Assembly: GCA_035492055.1 (NCBI GenBank) | Contig: DATJJR010000008.1 | Span: forward strand, 1 to 64,000 | Reading direction: 5' to 3' | Origin: Ga0074130 sp035492055 | GTDB lineage: Bacteria > Pseudomonadota > Gammaproteobacteria > Burkholderiales > Rhodocyclaceae | Length of the DNA stretch: 64,000 nt | Made by a program: the position numbers and the translations under genes | Notes under the pieces: model-generated | Databases searched by the model: none | What the model saw: the letters and a program-made list of their open reading frames with translations, nothing else | Told to the model about the DNA's origin: nothing | Shown here: in pieces, positions 9,040 through 17,467 of the stretch | How positions within the stretch are numbered: the first letter of the stretch is position 1 | Layout: every line of letters begins with the position of its first letter

Positions 9040-10429
9040 GTGAAGTTCCTCCTGCGGAGCCTGTATTTGTGTTTTGTTTGATTGCGTCGGCAATGCGCTC
9101 CATACGCATGAAACGCGAGCCCTTCACGAGCACGACGACATTGGCATCGAGCTGTGGTGCAAGTACGGACAACAGCTCATCCGCATCGTCGAAATGCCGT
9201 GCACCTGTACCGAATGCCATCACGGCAGCGCGGCTCATCGGACCGATGGCAAGCAACGCGTCAATACCTTGCGCCTTGGCGTAAGAACCAATTTCTTCGT
9301 GATACTGCGCGCCGTTGTCCCCCACCTCCCCCATATCGCCGAGGACAAACAGGCGTCGACCGGACAAAGGCGTCAATACATCAATGGCAGCGCGTGCCGA
9401 ATCGGGATTGGCGTTGTACGTGTCGTCAATCACGGTACTGCCGCTCAATCCAAGATGCACCTGCAAACGCCCTTTGACCGGACGGAAAGATGCCAACCCG
9501 GCAACAACCCCAGACAAGCTGCAACCAGTCGCCAACGCAGCAGCAGCAGCAGCCAGGGCATTGCGAATATTGTGCTTGCCCACCGTGGTCAACTTGACTT
9601 CGCAATGGCCTTGCGGCGTGCTGATTTCAATGCGATTGGGCGTATGCGCCGAAATAAAGCGCACGTCGGCCGTAGCATTGAAACCAAATGAGACGACAGC
9701 CCGACCGCCGGCCTTCTCTTTCCAGAACTCAAAAAACGCATCATCGGCATTGAGTACTGCCGTACCGTCGGATGGCAACACAACCAGCGCCGCTGCATGC
9801 TCCTCGGCCACGGCAGCAACCGTTTTCATGAACTCCTGATGTTCACGCTGAGCGTTGTTGATGACGACGACTGTCGGTTCGATCATGGCTGCCAATTCGG
9901 CCGTCTCGCCCGGATGATTCATGCCGACCTCTATGACAGCGACCTGATGCTCGGCACGCAGCCGCAGCAACATGAGCGGAACGCCAATGTCGTTGTTGAG
10001 ATTGCCAGTCGTGGCCAGTCGATGGTTTTCGCCGACCTCAGCCGCAAGGATGGATGCAATCATTTCCTTAACGGTCGTTTTGCCATTGCTACCAACCACA
10101 CCGACCAACGGCAATGCAAACGTGCGGCGCCAGGCATTCGCCAGCGTTGCAAATGCACGCCGTGTGTCATCGACAACGATCAGTGCAAGACCTTGCGTAT
10201 CGTTGGCACTTGCCCACGCATTGTCGACTAAGGCTGCGGCCGCGCCGGCGTGTAGGACATCGGCCACGAAAGCATGCCCATCGAAACGGTCACCGCGCAG
10301 CGCAACGAACAACTCGCCCGGCTGAATATTGCGCGAATCAGTGGAAACGGAAAGGTAATCATGCGGATGGCCGACGACACGCACATCGTGTCCCGCCAAT
10401 GCCGTCAGCGTATCTATCAGATTCAGCAT
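9029..10429 (-). CDS. murF: UDP-MurNAc-tripeptide--D-alanyl-D-alanine ligase
   Basis: Mur ligase that adds the D-Ala-D-Ala dipeptide made by Ddl, completing the pentapeptide. The 466-residue product has the N-terminal DSRNIQPGELFVAL UDP-site motif, the P-loop GSNGKTTVKE at about residue 114, VGMNHPGE, and the C-terminal DDTYNANPDSARAA signature. The start overlaps the murE end by 7 nt and the end overlaps mraY by 11 nt. Confidence 0.97.
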   Translation of the reverse strand: MLNLIDTLTALAGHDVRVVGHPHDYLSVSTDSRNIQPGELFVALRGDRFDGHAFVADVLHAGAAAALVDNAWASANDTQGLALIVVDDTRRAFATLANAWRRTFALPLVGVVGSNGKTTVKEMIASILAAEVGENHRLATTGNLNNDIGVPLMLLRLRAEHQVAVIEVGMNHPGETAELAAMIEPTVVVINNAQREHQEFMKTVAAVAEEHAAALVVLPSDGTAVLNADDAFFEFWKEKAGGRAVVSFGFNATADVRFISAHTPNRIEISTPQGHCEVKLTTVGKHNIRNALAAAAAALATGCSLSGVVAGLASFRPVKGRLQVHLGLSGSTVIDDTYNANPDSARAAIDVLTPLSGRRLFVLGDMGEVGDNGAQYHEEIGSYAKAQGIDALLAIGPMSRAAVMAFGTGARHFDDADELLSVLAPQLDANVVVLVKGSRFMRMERIADAIKQNTNTGSAGGTSHVA

Positions 10430-11892
10430 GCGCGAGCCTCCAGTGCGGACTTGGCTTCGCGTAAATCGGAGAATGGCAACTTCACGCTACCAACTTCCTG
10501 ATAGTCCTCGTGGCCCTTGCCGGCAAGAAGCACAACGTCGTTTACAGTCGCTTCGTCAATTGCAGTGCGAATGGCGACAGCACGTTCAACTTCAACACGC
10601 GGTGTTTTTTTCATGCCTGCAACAATTGCGGCGATGATGGCATCGGGGACTTCGGTGCGCGGGTTGTCGCTGGTCACGATCACATCATCGGCGTTGCGTT
10701 CGGCGACAGCACCCATCATCGGACGCTTGCCACTGTCGCGATCGCCACCGCAACCGAATACGCAGTAGAGCTTTCCGCCACGCGCCTGTGCAACCTCACG
10801 CAATGTGATCAGCACTTTTTCCAAGGCATCCGGCGTATGCGCATAGTCGACAACGACGAGTGGTATATCTTTCGTGCCGGCCACCGGATCGACGACCTGC
10901 ATGCGGCCTGGTGGCGGCTTCAAGCCTGCGACCGCATCGGCCGCTTCCGCCAGATTGAAACCATAGGTACGCAAGCACGCCATCACGGCCAGTAGATTGG
11001 AAGCATTGAAGCGCCCGATCACGGACGAACGTACCGAAACGCCATTCACATCGAACGAAACACCACCGGCATGCATGCCGAGGTTTGTTGCCGACAAACA
11101 CTCGGTGACGTCGGCCTGCGCCTCGTCCAAGGTGTAACCGATGCAAGGCACGCGGCCGCCAATTCGCCCGAGAATGCGTACGCTGAACGGATCGTCGAGA
11201 TTGATCACAGCAGCGCGTAAATCCGGCCAATCGAAGAGCTTCAGCTTGGCCTCGGCATAGGCTTCCATGCTGCCGTGATAATCGAGATGGTCGCGTGTAA
11301 AATTCGTGAACGCTGCTACGGCAAAGCGCGTGGCATCGACACGCCCCTCTTCGATACCGATGGACGATACTTCCATCGCACACGCTTCGGCACCTGCATC
11401 AAGAAAACCGCGCAAGGCCTTTTGTAAGGTGAGTGCGTTCGGCGTGGTATTCGGGCTGGGCACCAATTCCCCCGGGAAACCATTACCGAGTGTGCCAATC
11501 AGCGCACATTTCTTGCCCAGTCGTGCAAAACTTTCGGCCAGCCATTGCGTTGTCGATGTCTTGCCGTTCGTTCCGGTCACGCCGGCCACCCACAAATCAC
11601 GCGAGGGATGCCCGTACACCGTGTCGGCGAGCGGCGCGACCACACCGCGTAAATTCTCTACGGCAAGATTCGGTGCACTCGTCACGTGTACGCTCGCATC
11701 TTTTGCCTCATAGACGACAGCAGCAGCGCCTTGCGCCAATGCAGCATCAATATGCGCACGGCCATCGCTCAACTCGCCAGGATAGGCAAGGAAAACATCA
11801 CCGGCTGCAACCTGTCGCGAATCGGCCGCCAGCGACCTGACCGTCACACCTTGCGTAGCGAGTCCGGAAAGAATGTCGTTTACGCGCGTCAT
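10423..11892 (-). CDS. murE: UDP-MurNAc-L-Ala-D-Glu--meso-diaminopimelate ligase
   Basis: Mur ligase adding the third stem residue. The 489-residue protein carries the P-loop GTNGKTSTTQ, the EVSSIGIEEGR stretch and the DNPR motif (TSDNPRTEVP), which in this family reads the free end of meso-diaminopimelate, so Gram-negative-type peptidoglycan is predicted. Two starts are adjacent, GTG at 11895 and ATG at 11892; I use the ATG, which shares one base with the ftsI stop (TGATG). Confidence 0.97.
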   Translation of the reverse strand: MTRVNDILSGLATQGVTVRSLAADSRQVAAGDVFLAYPGELSDGRAHIDAALAQGAAAVVYEAKDASVHVTSAPNLAVENLRGVVAPLADTVYGHPSRDLWVAGVTGTNGKTSTTQWLAESFARLGKKCALIGTLGNGFPGELVPSPNTTPNALTLQKALRGFLDAGAEACAMEVSSIGIEEGRVDATRFAVAAFTNFTRDHLDYHGSMEAYAEAKLKLFDWPDLRAAVINLDDPFSVRILGRIGGRVPCIGYTLDEAQADVTECLSATNLGMHAGGVSFDVNGVSVRSSVIGRFNASNLLAVMACLRTYGFNLAEAADAVAGLKPPPGRMQVVDPVAGTKDIPLVVVDYAHTPDALEKVLITLREVAQARGGKLYCVFGCGGDRDSGKRPMMGAVAERNADDVIVTSDNPRTEVPDAIIAAIVAGMKKTPRVEVERAVAIRTAIDEATVNDVVLLAGKGHEDYQEVGSVKLPFSDLREAKSALEARAC

Positions 11893-13616
11893 CACATGCT
11901 CTCCGGCGCTTCATCGCCAGGATGAATTTCAATCGGTTTGAGCGGAATGTCCATCGGCACGCCCAAGTTACGCAAGGCACCGGACATCACGTTGACGAAC
12001 ACTGGGCCGGCCACATCGCCGCCGTAATACTTGCCGGCATTCGGCTCATCGATCATGACGGCGATGATCAGGCGCGGATTCGATGCCGGTGCGACACCAA
12101 CAAAGGAAGCAATGTATTTGTTGAGGTAAACGCCGCTCTCCGCCTTGTGCGCGGTACCGGTTTTGCCCGCGACGCTATAACCGGGAATCTGCACTCTTGG
12201 CGCAGTACCGCCCGGCTGTACAACCAGCTGCATTGCGGTACGAATTTGATGCGCAGTCTCCGACGAGAAGATTTGCTTGTCGCTCGTGACGGGGCCATCG
12301 GCCTTGGTAAGTTGCAAAGGCACGAGATCGCCATCACGCGCAAACACCGTATAGGCATGCGCGAGTTGCAAGAGTGTCACTGCGATCCCGTTACCGTAAG
12401 ACATGGTGGCCTGCTCGATCGGTCGCCACGACTTGTATGGCCGCACGCGGCCGGATGCCTCTCCGGGGAACCCCATTCTCAGCGGCGCACCGAAACCCAG
12501 TGCATCGAAGTTGTTCCACATATCCACTGGCGGCAACATCAACGCCATCTTCGATGCGCCGACGTTTGAGGATTTCTGGATGACTTGCGCGACCGTCAGC
12601 GTGCCATCCGGATGCGCATCGTGAATCGTCGCCGGGCCGATCGACAATGTGCCATTGCCTGTATCGATGCGTGTATCGATACGTACCTTGCCTTCGTCCA
12701 ATGCCTTCGCAACCGTAAACGGCTTCATCACCGAGCCGGGCTCAAATGCATCCGTAAACACACGGCTGCGCAACTGATTACCGACGAGATTGGCCCGATT
12801 GTTGGGGTTATAGGTCGGCTGATTGTCGAGCGCGAGAATCTCGCCTGTCTGCGCATCGATCACGATGATCGCGCCTGCCTTGGCACGATTGTCGAGTACC
12901 GCCTGCTTAAGGCTGGTGTAGGCGAGATACTGAATCTTGGAGTCGATCGACAGCGTCACATCCTTGCCTTCGATTGGCCGCTTGATGTGCTCCACGTCCT
13001 CGACGATATTGCCGCGCCGGTCCTTGATGACGCGTCGGCTGCCTGCTTGCCCGGCAAGTTGACTTTCGAAGGCCAGCTCCACGCCTTCCTGGCCGACGTC
13101 ATTCACACCGGTGAAACCGAGCACATGCGCCGACACTTCGCCGGTCGGATAGTAGCGACGATATTCGTCCTGCAAGTGAATGCCGGGCAATTTCAGATTC
13201 ATGACGCGATCCGCCAGCTCCGGCGAAATCTGGCGCTTGAGAAACACAAAGCCCTTGTTCTCGGCCAGCTTGCGATCAACATCGCGCGCATCCATGCTCA
13301 GCATTTGCGCAAGCTGGCGCGACTGCGCCGGCTGCAATTGGGCATCTTCCGGAATCGCCCACACCGACTTCACCGGTGTCGATACCGCAAGCACATCACC
13401 ATTGCGATCGAGAATGCGGCCGCGCGTGGCCGGCACATCGAGAATGCGCTCGTAACGCGACTCGCCCTTGCTGATCAAGAATTCGTTGTTGATCGCCTGC
13501 AGATACAGCGCCCGAATCACCAGCGCCAACATGGCACCAAGCAATAGAAGCAGAACCAGGCGCGCGCGCCACGGCGCCAATTCATCTTTCAATACCGGGC
13601 TTTTGCTGAACTTCAT
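11892..13616 (-). CDS. ftsI: Septal peptidoglycan transpeptidase FtsI (PBP3)
   Basis: Class B penicillin-binding protein that crosslinks septal peptidoglycan with FtsW. The 574-residue product has a short cytoplasmic tail, one membrane anchor at about residues 20-40, the pedestal domain with RGRILDRNGDVLA, and the transpeptidase motifs SVMK (in EPGSVMKPFT), SSN (KSSNVGASK) and KTG (VAGKTGTAHK). Its ATG overlaps the ftsL stop (ATGA). Longer upstream codons lie inside ftsL in another frame. Confidence 0.97.
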   Translation of the reverse strand: MKFSKSPVLKDELAPWRARLVLLLLLGAMLALVIRALYLQAINNEFLISKGESRYERILDVPATRGRILDRNGDVLAVSTPVKSVWAIPEDAQLQPAQSRQLAQMLSMDARDVDRKLAENKGFVFLKRQISPELADRVMNLKLPGIHLQDEYRRYYPTGEVSAHVLGFTGVNDVGQEGVELAFESQLAGQAGSRRVIKDRRGNIVEDVEHIKRPIEGKDVTLSIDSKIQYLAYTSLKQAVLDNRAKAGAIIVIDAQTGEILALDNQPTYNPNNRANLVGNQLRSRVFTDAFEPGSVMKPFTVAKALDEGKVRIDTRIDTGNGTLSIGPATIHDAHPDGTLTVAQVIQKSSNVGASKMALMLPPVDMWNNFDALGFGAPLRMGFPGEASGRVRPYKSWRPIEQATMSYGNGIAVTLLQLAHAYTVFARDGDLVPLQLTKADGPVTSDKQIFSSETAHQIRTAMQLVVQPGGTAPRVQIPGYSVAGKTGTAHKAESGVYLNKYIASFVGVAPASNPRLIIAVMIDEPNAGKYYGGDVAGPVFVNVMSGALRNLGVPMDIPLKPIEIHPGDEAPESM

Positions 13617-13879
13617 TGCCCCGGCTCCAGCGCAATGGTCTTCGCGACCTGCGGTGACTGCATCTGCAAACGCTCGCGCGCAATCTTCTCGACGCGCGCA
13701 TGCGCTGCCCACGTGCTCTGCTCAAGCTGCAACTGTCCCCATTCGACATCAAGTGCGCGCATGCGTTGCTGCTCCTTGTCGAGCGCACTGAACAATTTGC
13801 GGGCGTGATGATTGGAGTTCACCGTCGACAAGGCACAACCGACGGCAATCAACAGAAGGATGAGATTAAGTCTGGCCAT
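13613..13879 (-). CDS. ftsL: Cell division protein FtsL
   Basis: Small bitopic divisome protein of 88 residues: a membrane helix at about residues 4-22 (LNLILLLIAVGCALSTV) followed by a heptad-patterned periplasmic coiled coil. FtsL sequences diverge widely, so the call depends on size, topology and its place between rsmH and ftsI. One base separates it from the rsmH stop. With FtsB and FtsQ it activates FtsWI. Confidence 0.92.
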   Translation of the reverse strand: MARLNLILLLIAVGCALSTVNSNHHARKLFSALDKEQQRMRALDVEWGQLQLEQSTWAAHARVEKIARERLQMQSPQVAKTIALEPGQ

Positions 13880-13880
13880 G

Positions 13881-14819
13881 TCAGCGCACCAGCTTCTCGG
13901 CCACGCGCATCACGGCGCTGCGTGCACGCGGGTTTGTTGCAACTTCGGCAGCACTCGGTTTCACGGCGCGCCCGACAAGGCCCAACGTCGGCTTCGGCAG
14001 ATCCACCGCCTTGAGCGGCAAACGCTTGTCAGGCTGCGGTGGATTGGCTGCATCGCGCATGAAGCGCTTGACGATACGGTCCTCAAGCGAGTGAAAGCTG
14101 ATCACCACGAGCCGTCCGCCAGGTGCCAGCGCCGAAGCCGCCTGTGGCAGGCTTAACGACAGCTCCTCAAGCTCCCGATTGACGTGAATCCGTAAAGCCT
14201 GAAAGCTGCGCGTCGCCGGATGCTGGCCCGGCTCACGCGTGCGGACGGCTTTCTCCACGAGCGTGGCAAGCTGTCCCGTTGTCGCAATACTGCATTCGGC
14301 CCGAGCAGCAACAATCGCTGCTGCAATCGCATGAGCAAACCGTTCTTCGCCATAGTCTCTCACCACCCTTTCGATTTCACGTTGCGATGCCTGCGCCAGA
14401 AACTCCGCCGCAGTCTCACCCTGGGTCGTATCCATGCGCATGTCGAGCGGCGCATCGAAACGAAAACTCATGCCGCGCGATGCGTCGTCGAACTGCGGCG
14501 ACGACACGCCGATATCGAGCAACACACCGTCTACGGCGTTGACATTCAGACTTGCAAGCACCTCGGCCATATCACTGAACGCTGCATGCACAAGCGTGAA
14601 GCGCACATCAGTGATTGCAGCACCCGCAGCGATTGCGGCCGGATCACGATCAAGGGCGATCAAGCGGCCAGCAGGCCCCAGTTGCTCAAGAATTTTTCTG
14701 CTGTGCCCACCGCGACCAAAAGTGCCATCGACATAGACACCATCCGTCCGTATCGACAAAGCCTCTACCGCTTCGGCCAGCAGCACGCTGACATGCGCGC
14801 TTGCCTGCCTGTTGCTCAC
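13881..14819 (-). CDS. rsmH: 16S rRNA m4C1402 methyltransferase RsmH
   Basis: SAM-dependent methyltransferase (MraW) that N4-methylates C1402 of 16S rRNA. The 312-residue product has the SAM loop GTFGRGGHSRKIL, the LDIGVSSPQFDD motif and the C-terminal VISFHSLEDRIVKRFM block. The start is a GTG whose GTGA overlaps the mraZ stop, which explains why no ATG is present near the family N-terminus. Its partner at C1402, rsmI, is also in this window at 18544-19416. Confidence 0.96.
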   Translation of the reverse strand: MSNRQASAHVSVLLAEAVEALSIRTDGVYVDGTFGRGGHSRKILEQLGPAGRLIALDRDPAAIAAGAAITDVRFTLVHAAFSDMAEVLASLNVNAVDGVLLDIGVSSPQFDDASRGMSFRFDAPLDMRMDTTQGETAAEFLAQASQREIERVVRDYGEERFAHAIAAAIVAARAECSIATTGQLATLVEKAVRTREPGQHPATRSFQALRIHVNRELEELSLSLPQAASALAPGGRLVVISFHSLEDRIVKRFMRDAANPPQPDKRLPLKAVDLPKPTLGLVGRAVKPSAAEVATNPRARSAVMRVAEKLVR

Positions 14820-15265
14820 AAAGAAAAATCCTCGAAACCTGGCGGCGGCTCGGCCGACGAAAGCGCCTCGAAAGCAGCTTCATGCTGGCGTCTCCAGCCG
14901 GCATCGCTCCAGATTTCAAAATGACTTCCCATGCCGACCAGCCACACCTGTTTATCCAGGTCGGCGACAGTACGAAGCTCAGGGGCAATCAACAGGCGGC
15001 CGGCTGCATCAAGAGAAACATCCAGCGCATTGCCGAGCAATACACGCTTGGTGGCAGCAGAGCGGGGATCAAAACTGGGTGCAGCGAGGATCTTGTCGCG
15101 GATCGGCGCCCAAGCATTTTCGGGATAAAGCAGCAGGCATTGATGCGGGTGGGCCGTCAATACAAGACGGCCGCCGGACAGCGCAGCCAAGGCGTCGCGA
15201 TGCCGCGCCGGCATGGCCATGCGTCCTTTGGCATCCAGATTGAGCGACGTTGCGCCTTGAAACAT
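14816..15265 (-). CDS. mraZ: Transcriptional regulator MraZ
   Basis: AbrB-like DNA-binding protein, first gene of the dcw operon and its autorepressor in other bacteria. The 149-residue product starts MFQGATSLNLDAKGRMAMPA and contains both swapped-hairpin DAKGR / DAAGR repeats (residues about 11-15 and 91-95) typical of the family. The ATG at 15265 follows AGGGA; three matching MraZ boxes lie 55-80 bp upstream, so feedback control is likely. Confidence 0.96.
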   Translation of the reverse strand: MFQGATSLNLDAKGRMAMPARHRDALAALSGGRLVLTAHPHQCLLLYPENAWAPIRDKILAAPSFDPRSAATKRVLLGNALDVSLDAAGRLLIAPELRTVADLDKQVWLVGMGSHFEIWSDAGWRRQHEAAFEALSSAEPPPGFEDFSL

Positions 15266-15319
15266 CTTCCCTGACCCGCCCCGAGTGTTGCGTGAACAGC
15301 CGTGTTCGGAACACCCGAA

Positions 15320-15343
15320 CCCACTTATTCCCACGTTTCCCCA
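15320..15343 (-). promoter_or_regulatory. MraZ operator: three TGGG boxes at 10-bp spacing
   Basis: Read on the minus strand, TGGGG, TGGGA and TGGGT occur at 15343-15339, 15333-15329 and 15323-15319, exactly one helical turn apart. That is the known MraZ recognition pattern (TGGGN direct repeats with 5-bp spacers). The first box touches the last base of the -10 element, so bound MraZ would block initiation. Confidence 0.88.
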
Positions 15344-15371
15344 CTTTAGAGCACAAATCTGGGGCGGTCAA
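15343..15371 (-). promoter_or_regulatory. dcw cluster promoter (Pmra)
   Basis: Minus strand: -35 TTGACC at 15371-15366, 17-bp spacer, -10 TAAAGT at 15348-15343. A transcript would start near 15336, about 70 nt ahead of mraZ. No other strong promoter is needed because all downstream genes overlap or abut. Confidence 0.75.
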
Positions 15372-15558
15372 TAGGCAAAAAGCACTTTTCTCTAGTTATG
15401 ACAATGACTTAGACAACAAAACGCAAGTTTTTTATGAAAATATTTCCCTTAAAAATCAATGCATGGGAAATGGTTTTGAAAGTGCTTTATGAGAACGGCA
15501 CGAAAAGAAAGCGGGATTTGTCACCCACTTCACTCCCACCAGAAGCAGTTTCATGTCG
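15372..15558. other. AT-rich spacer between dcw promoter and EamA gene
   Basis: This 187-bp stretch is clearly richer in A and T than its surroundings and has no convincing gene. It contains a 7-bp inverted repeat, ATTTCCC at 15442-15448 and GGGAAAT at 15465-15471. On the minus strand the right arm is followed by ATTTTC, so it could be a weak terminator for the EamA gene. Nothing else is recognisable. Confidence 0.4.
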
Positions 15559-16470
15559 CTATGCACGTCGACCGTGCTGCATCATGGCCATGCCGACAAT
15601 CGCCAGTCCACCGCCGATCGCGACCGAAGCATCGATCATCTCGCCCAGCCACCAAGACGAAAACAAAACGCCAAAGATCGGCACCAGCGTGATATATGCC
15701 GCTGCCGTCCCTGCACCAAGCATCTGGACGCCGGAGAAATACCAGGCGTATGCAATAGCCGTTGCGATAAACGCCAATGCCAGCAAGGCCGACCATGCCT
15801 GTAGCGGCGCAGTGACAGCCGCCGCAAAACCGACGGAACCTTCGAGGCAGAAACCACTGATCAGCAGCATGCATGCGCCCAATGTCGCCGTCACGGCGGT
15901 GGCAGTCAGTGCATCGATACCGGCAAGCATGTGGCGACCGATCAAGGTATAGATCGACCAGCAGACGACACAGCCCAGCAAAAAGAGCTGGCCGATGCCG
16001 ACACTGCCATCCAGTAGTCGCCAAGGCTCACCGTGCGTGATGACGACGAGCGAACCCGCCACGGCCAGCAACATGCCAAACCCGATCTGTCCGCTCAAGC
16101 GTTCGCCGAACAGCCATGCTGCGAGCAGCAAGGTCAGCGCCGGATTCAATGTAATGACGAGCGCTGCCTTGCTGGCAGGGACATGCCGCAACCCAAGCAT
16201 GAAGCATGTGGCATAGCCGAACACACCGATTGCTGCAGCAACAAGCATCACAATCCAGCGTTGCATGCGCCATGTCTTGAGTGCCGCCAGACCACCGCGA
16301 TGCCACAACCAGATCAGCAGCACGATCGACGCCACCCCGAAACGCAAGCCTGCGGCGGTCAACGGCGGCATGGCCTGCGCCACCATACGACCCCACGGCC
16401 ATGAAGCGCCCCAGACAGCGGCCATGCCGAATAGTTTGAGATGGGCAGCAAACGGGGTATCGGTATGCAT
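15559..16470 (-). CDS. EamA/DMT-family transporter
   Basis: Inner-membrane permease of the drug/metabolite transporter superfamily with about ten predicted helices in 303 residues, arranged as two EamA repeats (first near residues 8-140, second near 150-290). The start at 16470 (MHTDTPFAAHLKLFGMAAVWG) gives the usual family N-terminus; codons further upstream run towards the rnpB terminator. Substrate cannot be told from sequence; relatives export amino acids, nucleosides or metabolites. It stands alone on the minus strand. Confidence 0.85.
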   Translation of the reverse strand: MHTDTPFAAHLKLFGMAAVWGASWPWGRMVAQAMPPLTAAGLRFGVASIVLLIWLWHRGGLAALKTWRMQRWIVMLVAAAIGVFGYATCFMLGLRHVPASKAALVITLNPALTLLLAAWLFGERLSGQIGFGMLLAVAGSLVVITHGEPWRLLDGSVGIGQLFLLGCVVCWSIYTLIGRHMLAGIDALTATAVTATLGACMLLISGFCLEGSVGFAAAVTAPLQAWSALLALAFIATAIAYAWYFSGVQMLGAGTAAAYITLVPIFGVLFSSWWLGEMIDASVAIGGGLAIVGMAMMQHGRRA

Positions 16471-16510
16471 GACAAGCAATGCGTGATGTTTGCGCTCGCG
16501 ACATGCGCGC

Positions 16511-16548
16511 AAAGAGAAGAAAACAACGCAGCGAGGCATCCCCGCTGC
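16511..16548 (-). terminator. Terminator of the RNase P RNA gene
   Basis: On the minus strand GCAGCG (16548-16543) pairs with CGCTGC (16533-16528) across a 9-nt loop, followed by a T-rich run GTTGTTTTCTTCTCTTT. It lies about 30 nt past the mature 3' end of rnpB. Confidence 0.7.
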
Positions 16549-16574
16549 ATCCAGTAAGTCATCGCTCATCGAAG

Positions 16575-16960
16575 AAGGTGGAAGTCCGCCGATAAGCCGG
16601 GTTCTGTCGTGGACAGTCATTCCTCTGGGCCTGCCGTTACCGACAAGCTCTAGCAGCCTACCCGGAAGCGACGCGAGCAACGTCATTGCTTCCCTATTTG
16701 GCCTTGCCCCGGATGGGGTTTACCGTGCCGTCCGCCGTTACCGTGGACGCGGTGAGCTCTTACCTCGCCGTTTCACCCTTACCTGATCTCCTTGCGGAGC
16801 CATCGGCGGTTTGCTTTCTGTTGCACTTTCCATCGCCTTGGGCCGCCACATTTGCATGTGACGGCTTGCTGCGCCCGGCCGTTAGCCGGCATCCTGCTCT
16901 ATGTGGCCCGGACTTTCCTCCACATGCGAATGCATGCAGCGACTGCCTGGCGGACTTCCG
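16575..16960 (-). ncRNA. rnpB: RNase P RNA, bacterial class A
   Basis: Catalytic RNA of ribonuclease P, which trims tRNA 5' leaders. On the minus strand the conserved core GAGGAAAGTCCGGGC lies near the 5' end, followed by ACAGAAAGCAAACCGCC, GGTAAGGGTGAAACGG and, near the 3' end, CGACAGAACCCGGCTTAT. The termini GGAAGTCCGCC and GGCGGACTTCC are complementary and form helix P1, which fixes both ends to within a few bases. Length of about 385 nt matches other class A RNAs. Confidence 0.97.
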
Positions 16961-16966
16961 GCGCGG

Positions 16967-16972
16967 ATTGTA
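16967..16972 (-). promoter_or_regulatory. -10 element of the rnpB promoter
   Basis: TACAAT on the minus strand sits 7 bp before the predicted rnpB 5' end. No good -35 hexamer lies at 16-18 bp. The promoter falls across the 3' end of the preceding lipoprotein gene, whose stop codon is at 16975-16977. Confidence 0.5.
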
Positions 16973-16974
16973 GC

Positions 16975-17457
16975 CTACTGTGAAGGGGTAGCCGGCGATG
17001 ACGGATCGGCGGGTTGGGCCGCATCCGGTGCTGGCGTTAGTGCCGGTGCAGCCTTGAACGTCAACTCTTGTCCATCTCCTGCAACAAAGCTGCCGACCAA
17101 AGTACCGGGGAAAGGCGGCTTGTCGTCGAATTGCTGCAGTTCGCAACTCGCGGTATCGGCCACGTACCAGCGATACCCTTGATTCAGAATCCAGCCGCCG
17201 TTGCCAGCATCATATACATCCACCAGAAAATCGCCGTCGCCAACATGTTTGACATGATGGCGGCGCGTGCAGTCGGGCATGCGTGACATCACGAAAGACA
17301 AGTCCCAGCCGTCGCTCCAGAAATACGATTTCTCGCGGATCACCGACAGCGAAATGTCGTTGCCCCGGATCGGCATCGAGGCATCGTCAGAGCGGCCACA
17401 ACCCGCCATCAAAGCAGCCAGCAGCAACGCAAAAGACAAAGCAACGGACCGGCGCAT
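16975..17457 (-). CDS. Putative lipoprotein of unknown function
   Basis: A 160-residue exported protein. The signal sequence MRRSVALSFALLLAALMAGC ends in a lipobox (LMAGC, Cys20), so lipidation is predicted; the next residues are GRSDD, and residue +2 is Gly rather than Asp, compatible with outer-membrane sorting. The mature part holds three cysteines and many aromatic residues (YFWSDGWDL, GGWILNQGYRWYV), then an Ala/Pro-rich tail. I place the start at the ATG preceded by AAGGAG with 6-nt spacing; a TTG at 17475 would overlap pyrC by 8 nt. I do not recognise the family. It likely shares a transcript with pyrC. Confidence 0.7.
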   Translation of the reverse strand: MRRSVALSFALLLAALMAGCGRSDDASMPIRGNDISLSVIREKSYFWSDGWDLSFVMSRMPDCTRRHHVKHVGDGDFLVDVYDAGNGGWILNQGYRWYVADTASCELQQFDDKPPFPGTLVGSFVAGDGQELTFKAAPALTPAPDAAQPADPSSPATPSQ

Positions 17458-17467
17458 GCACATCTCC

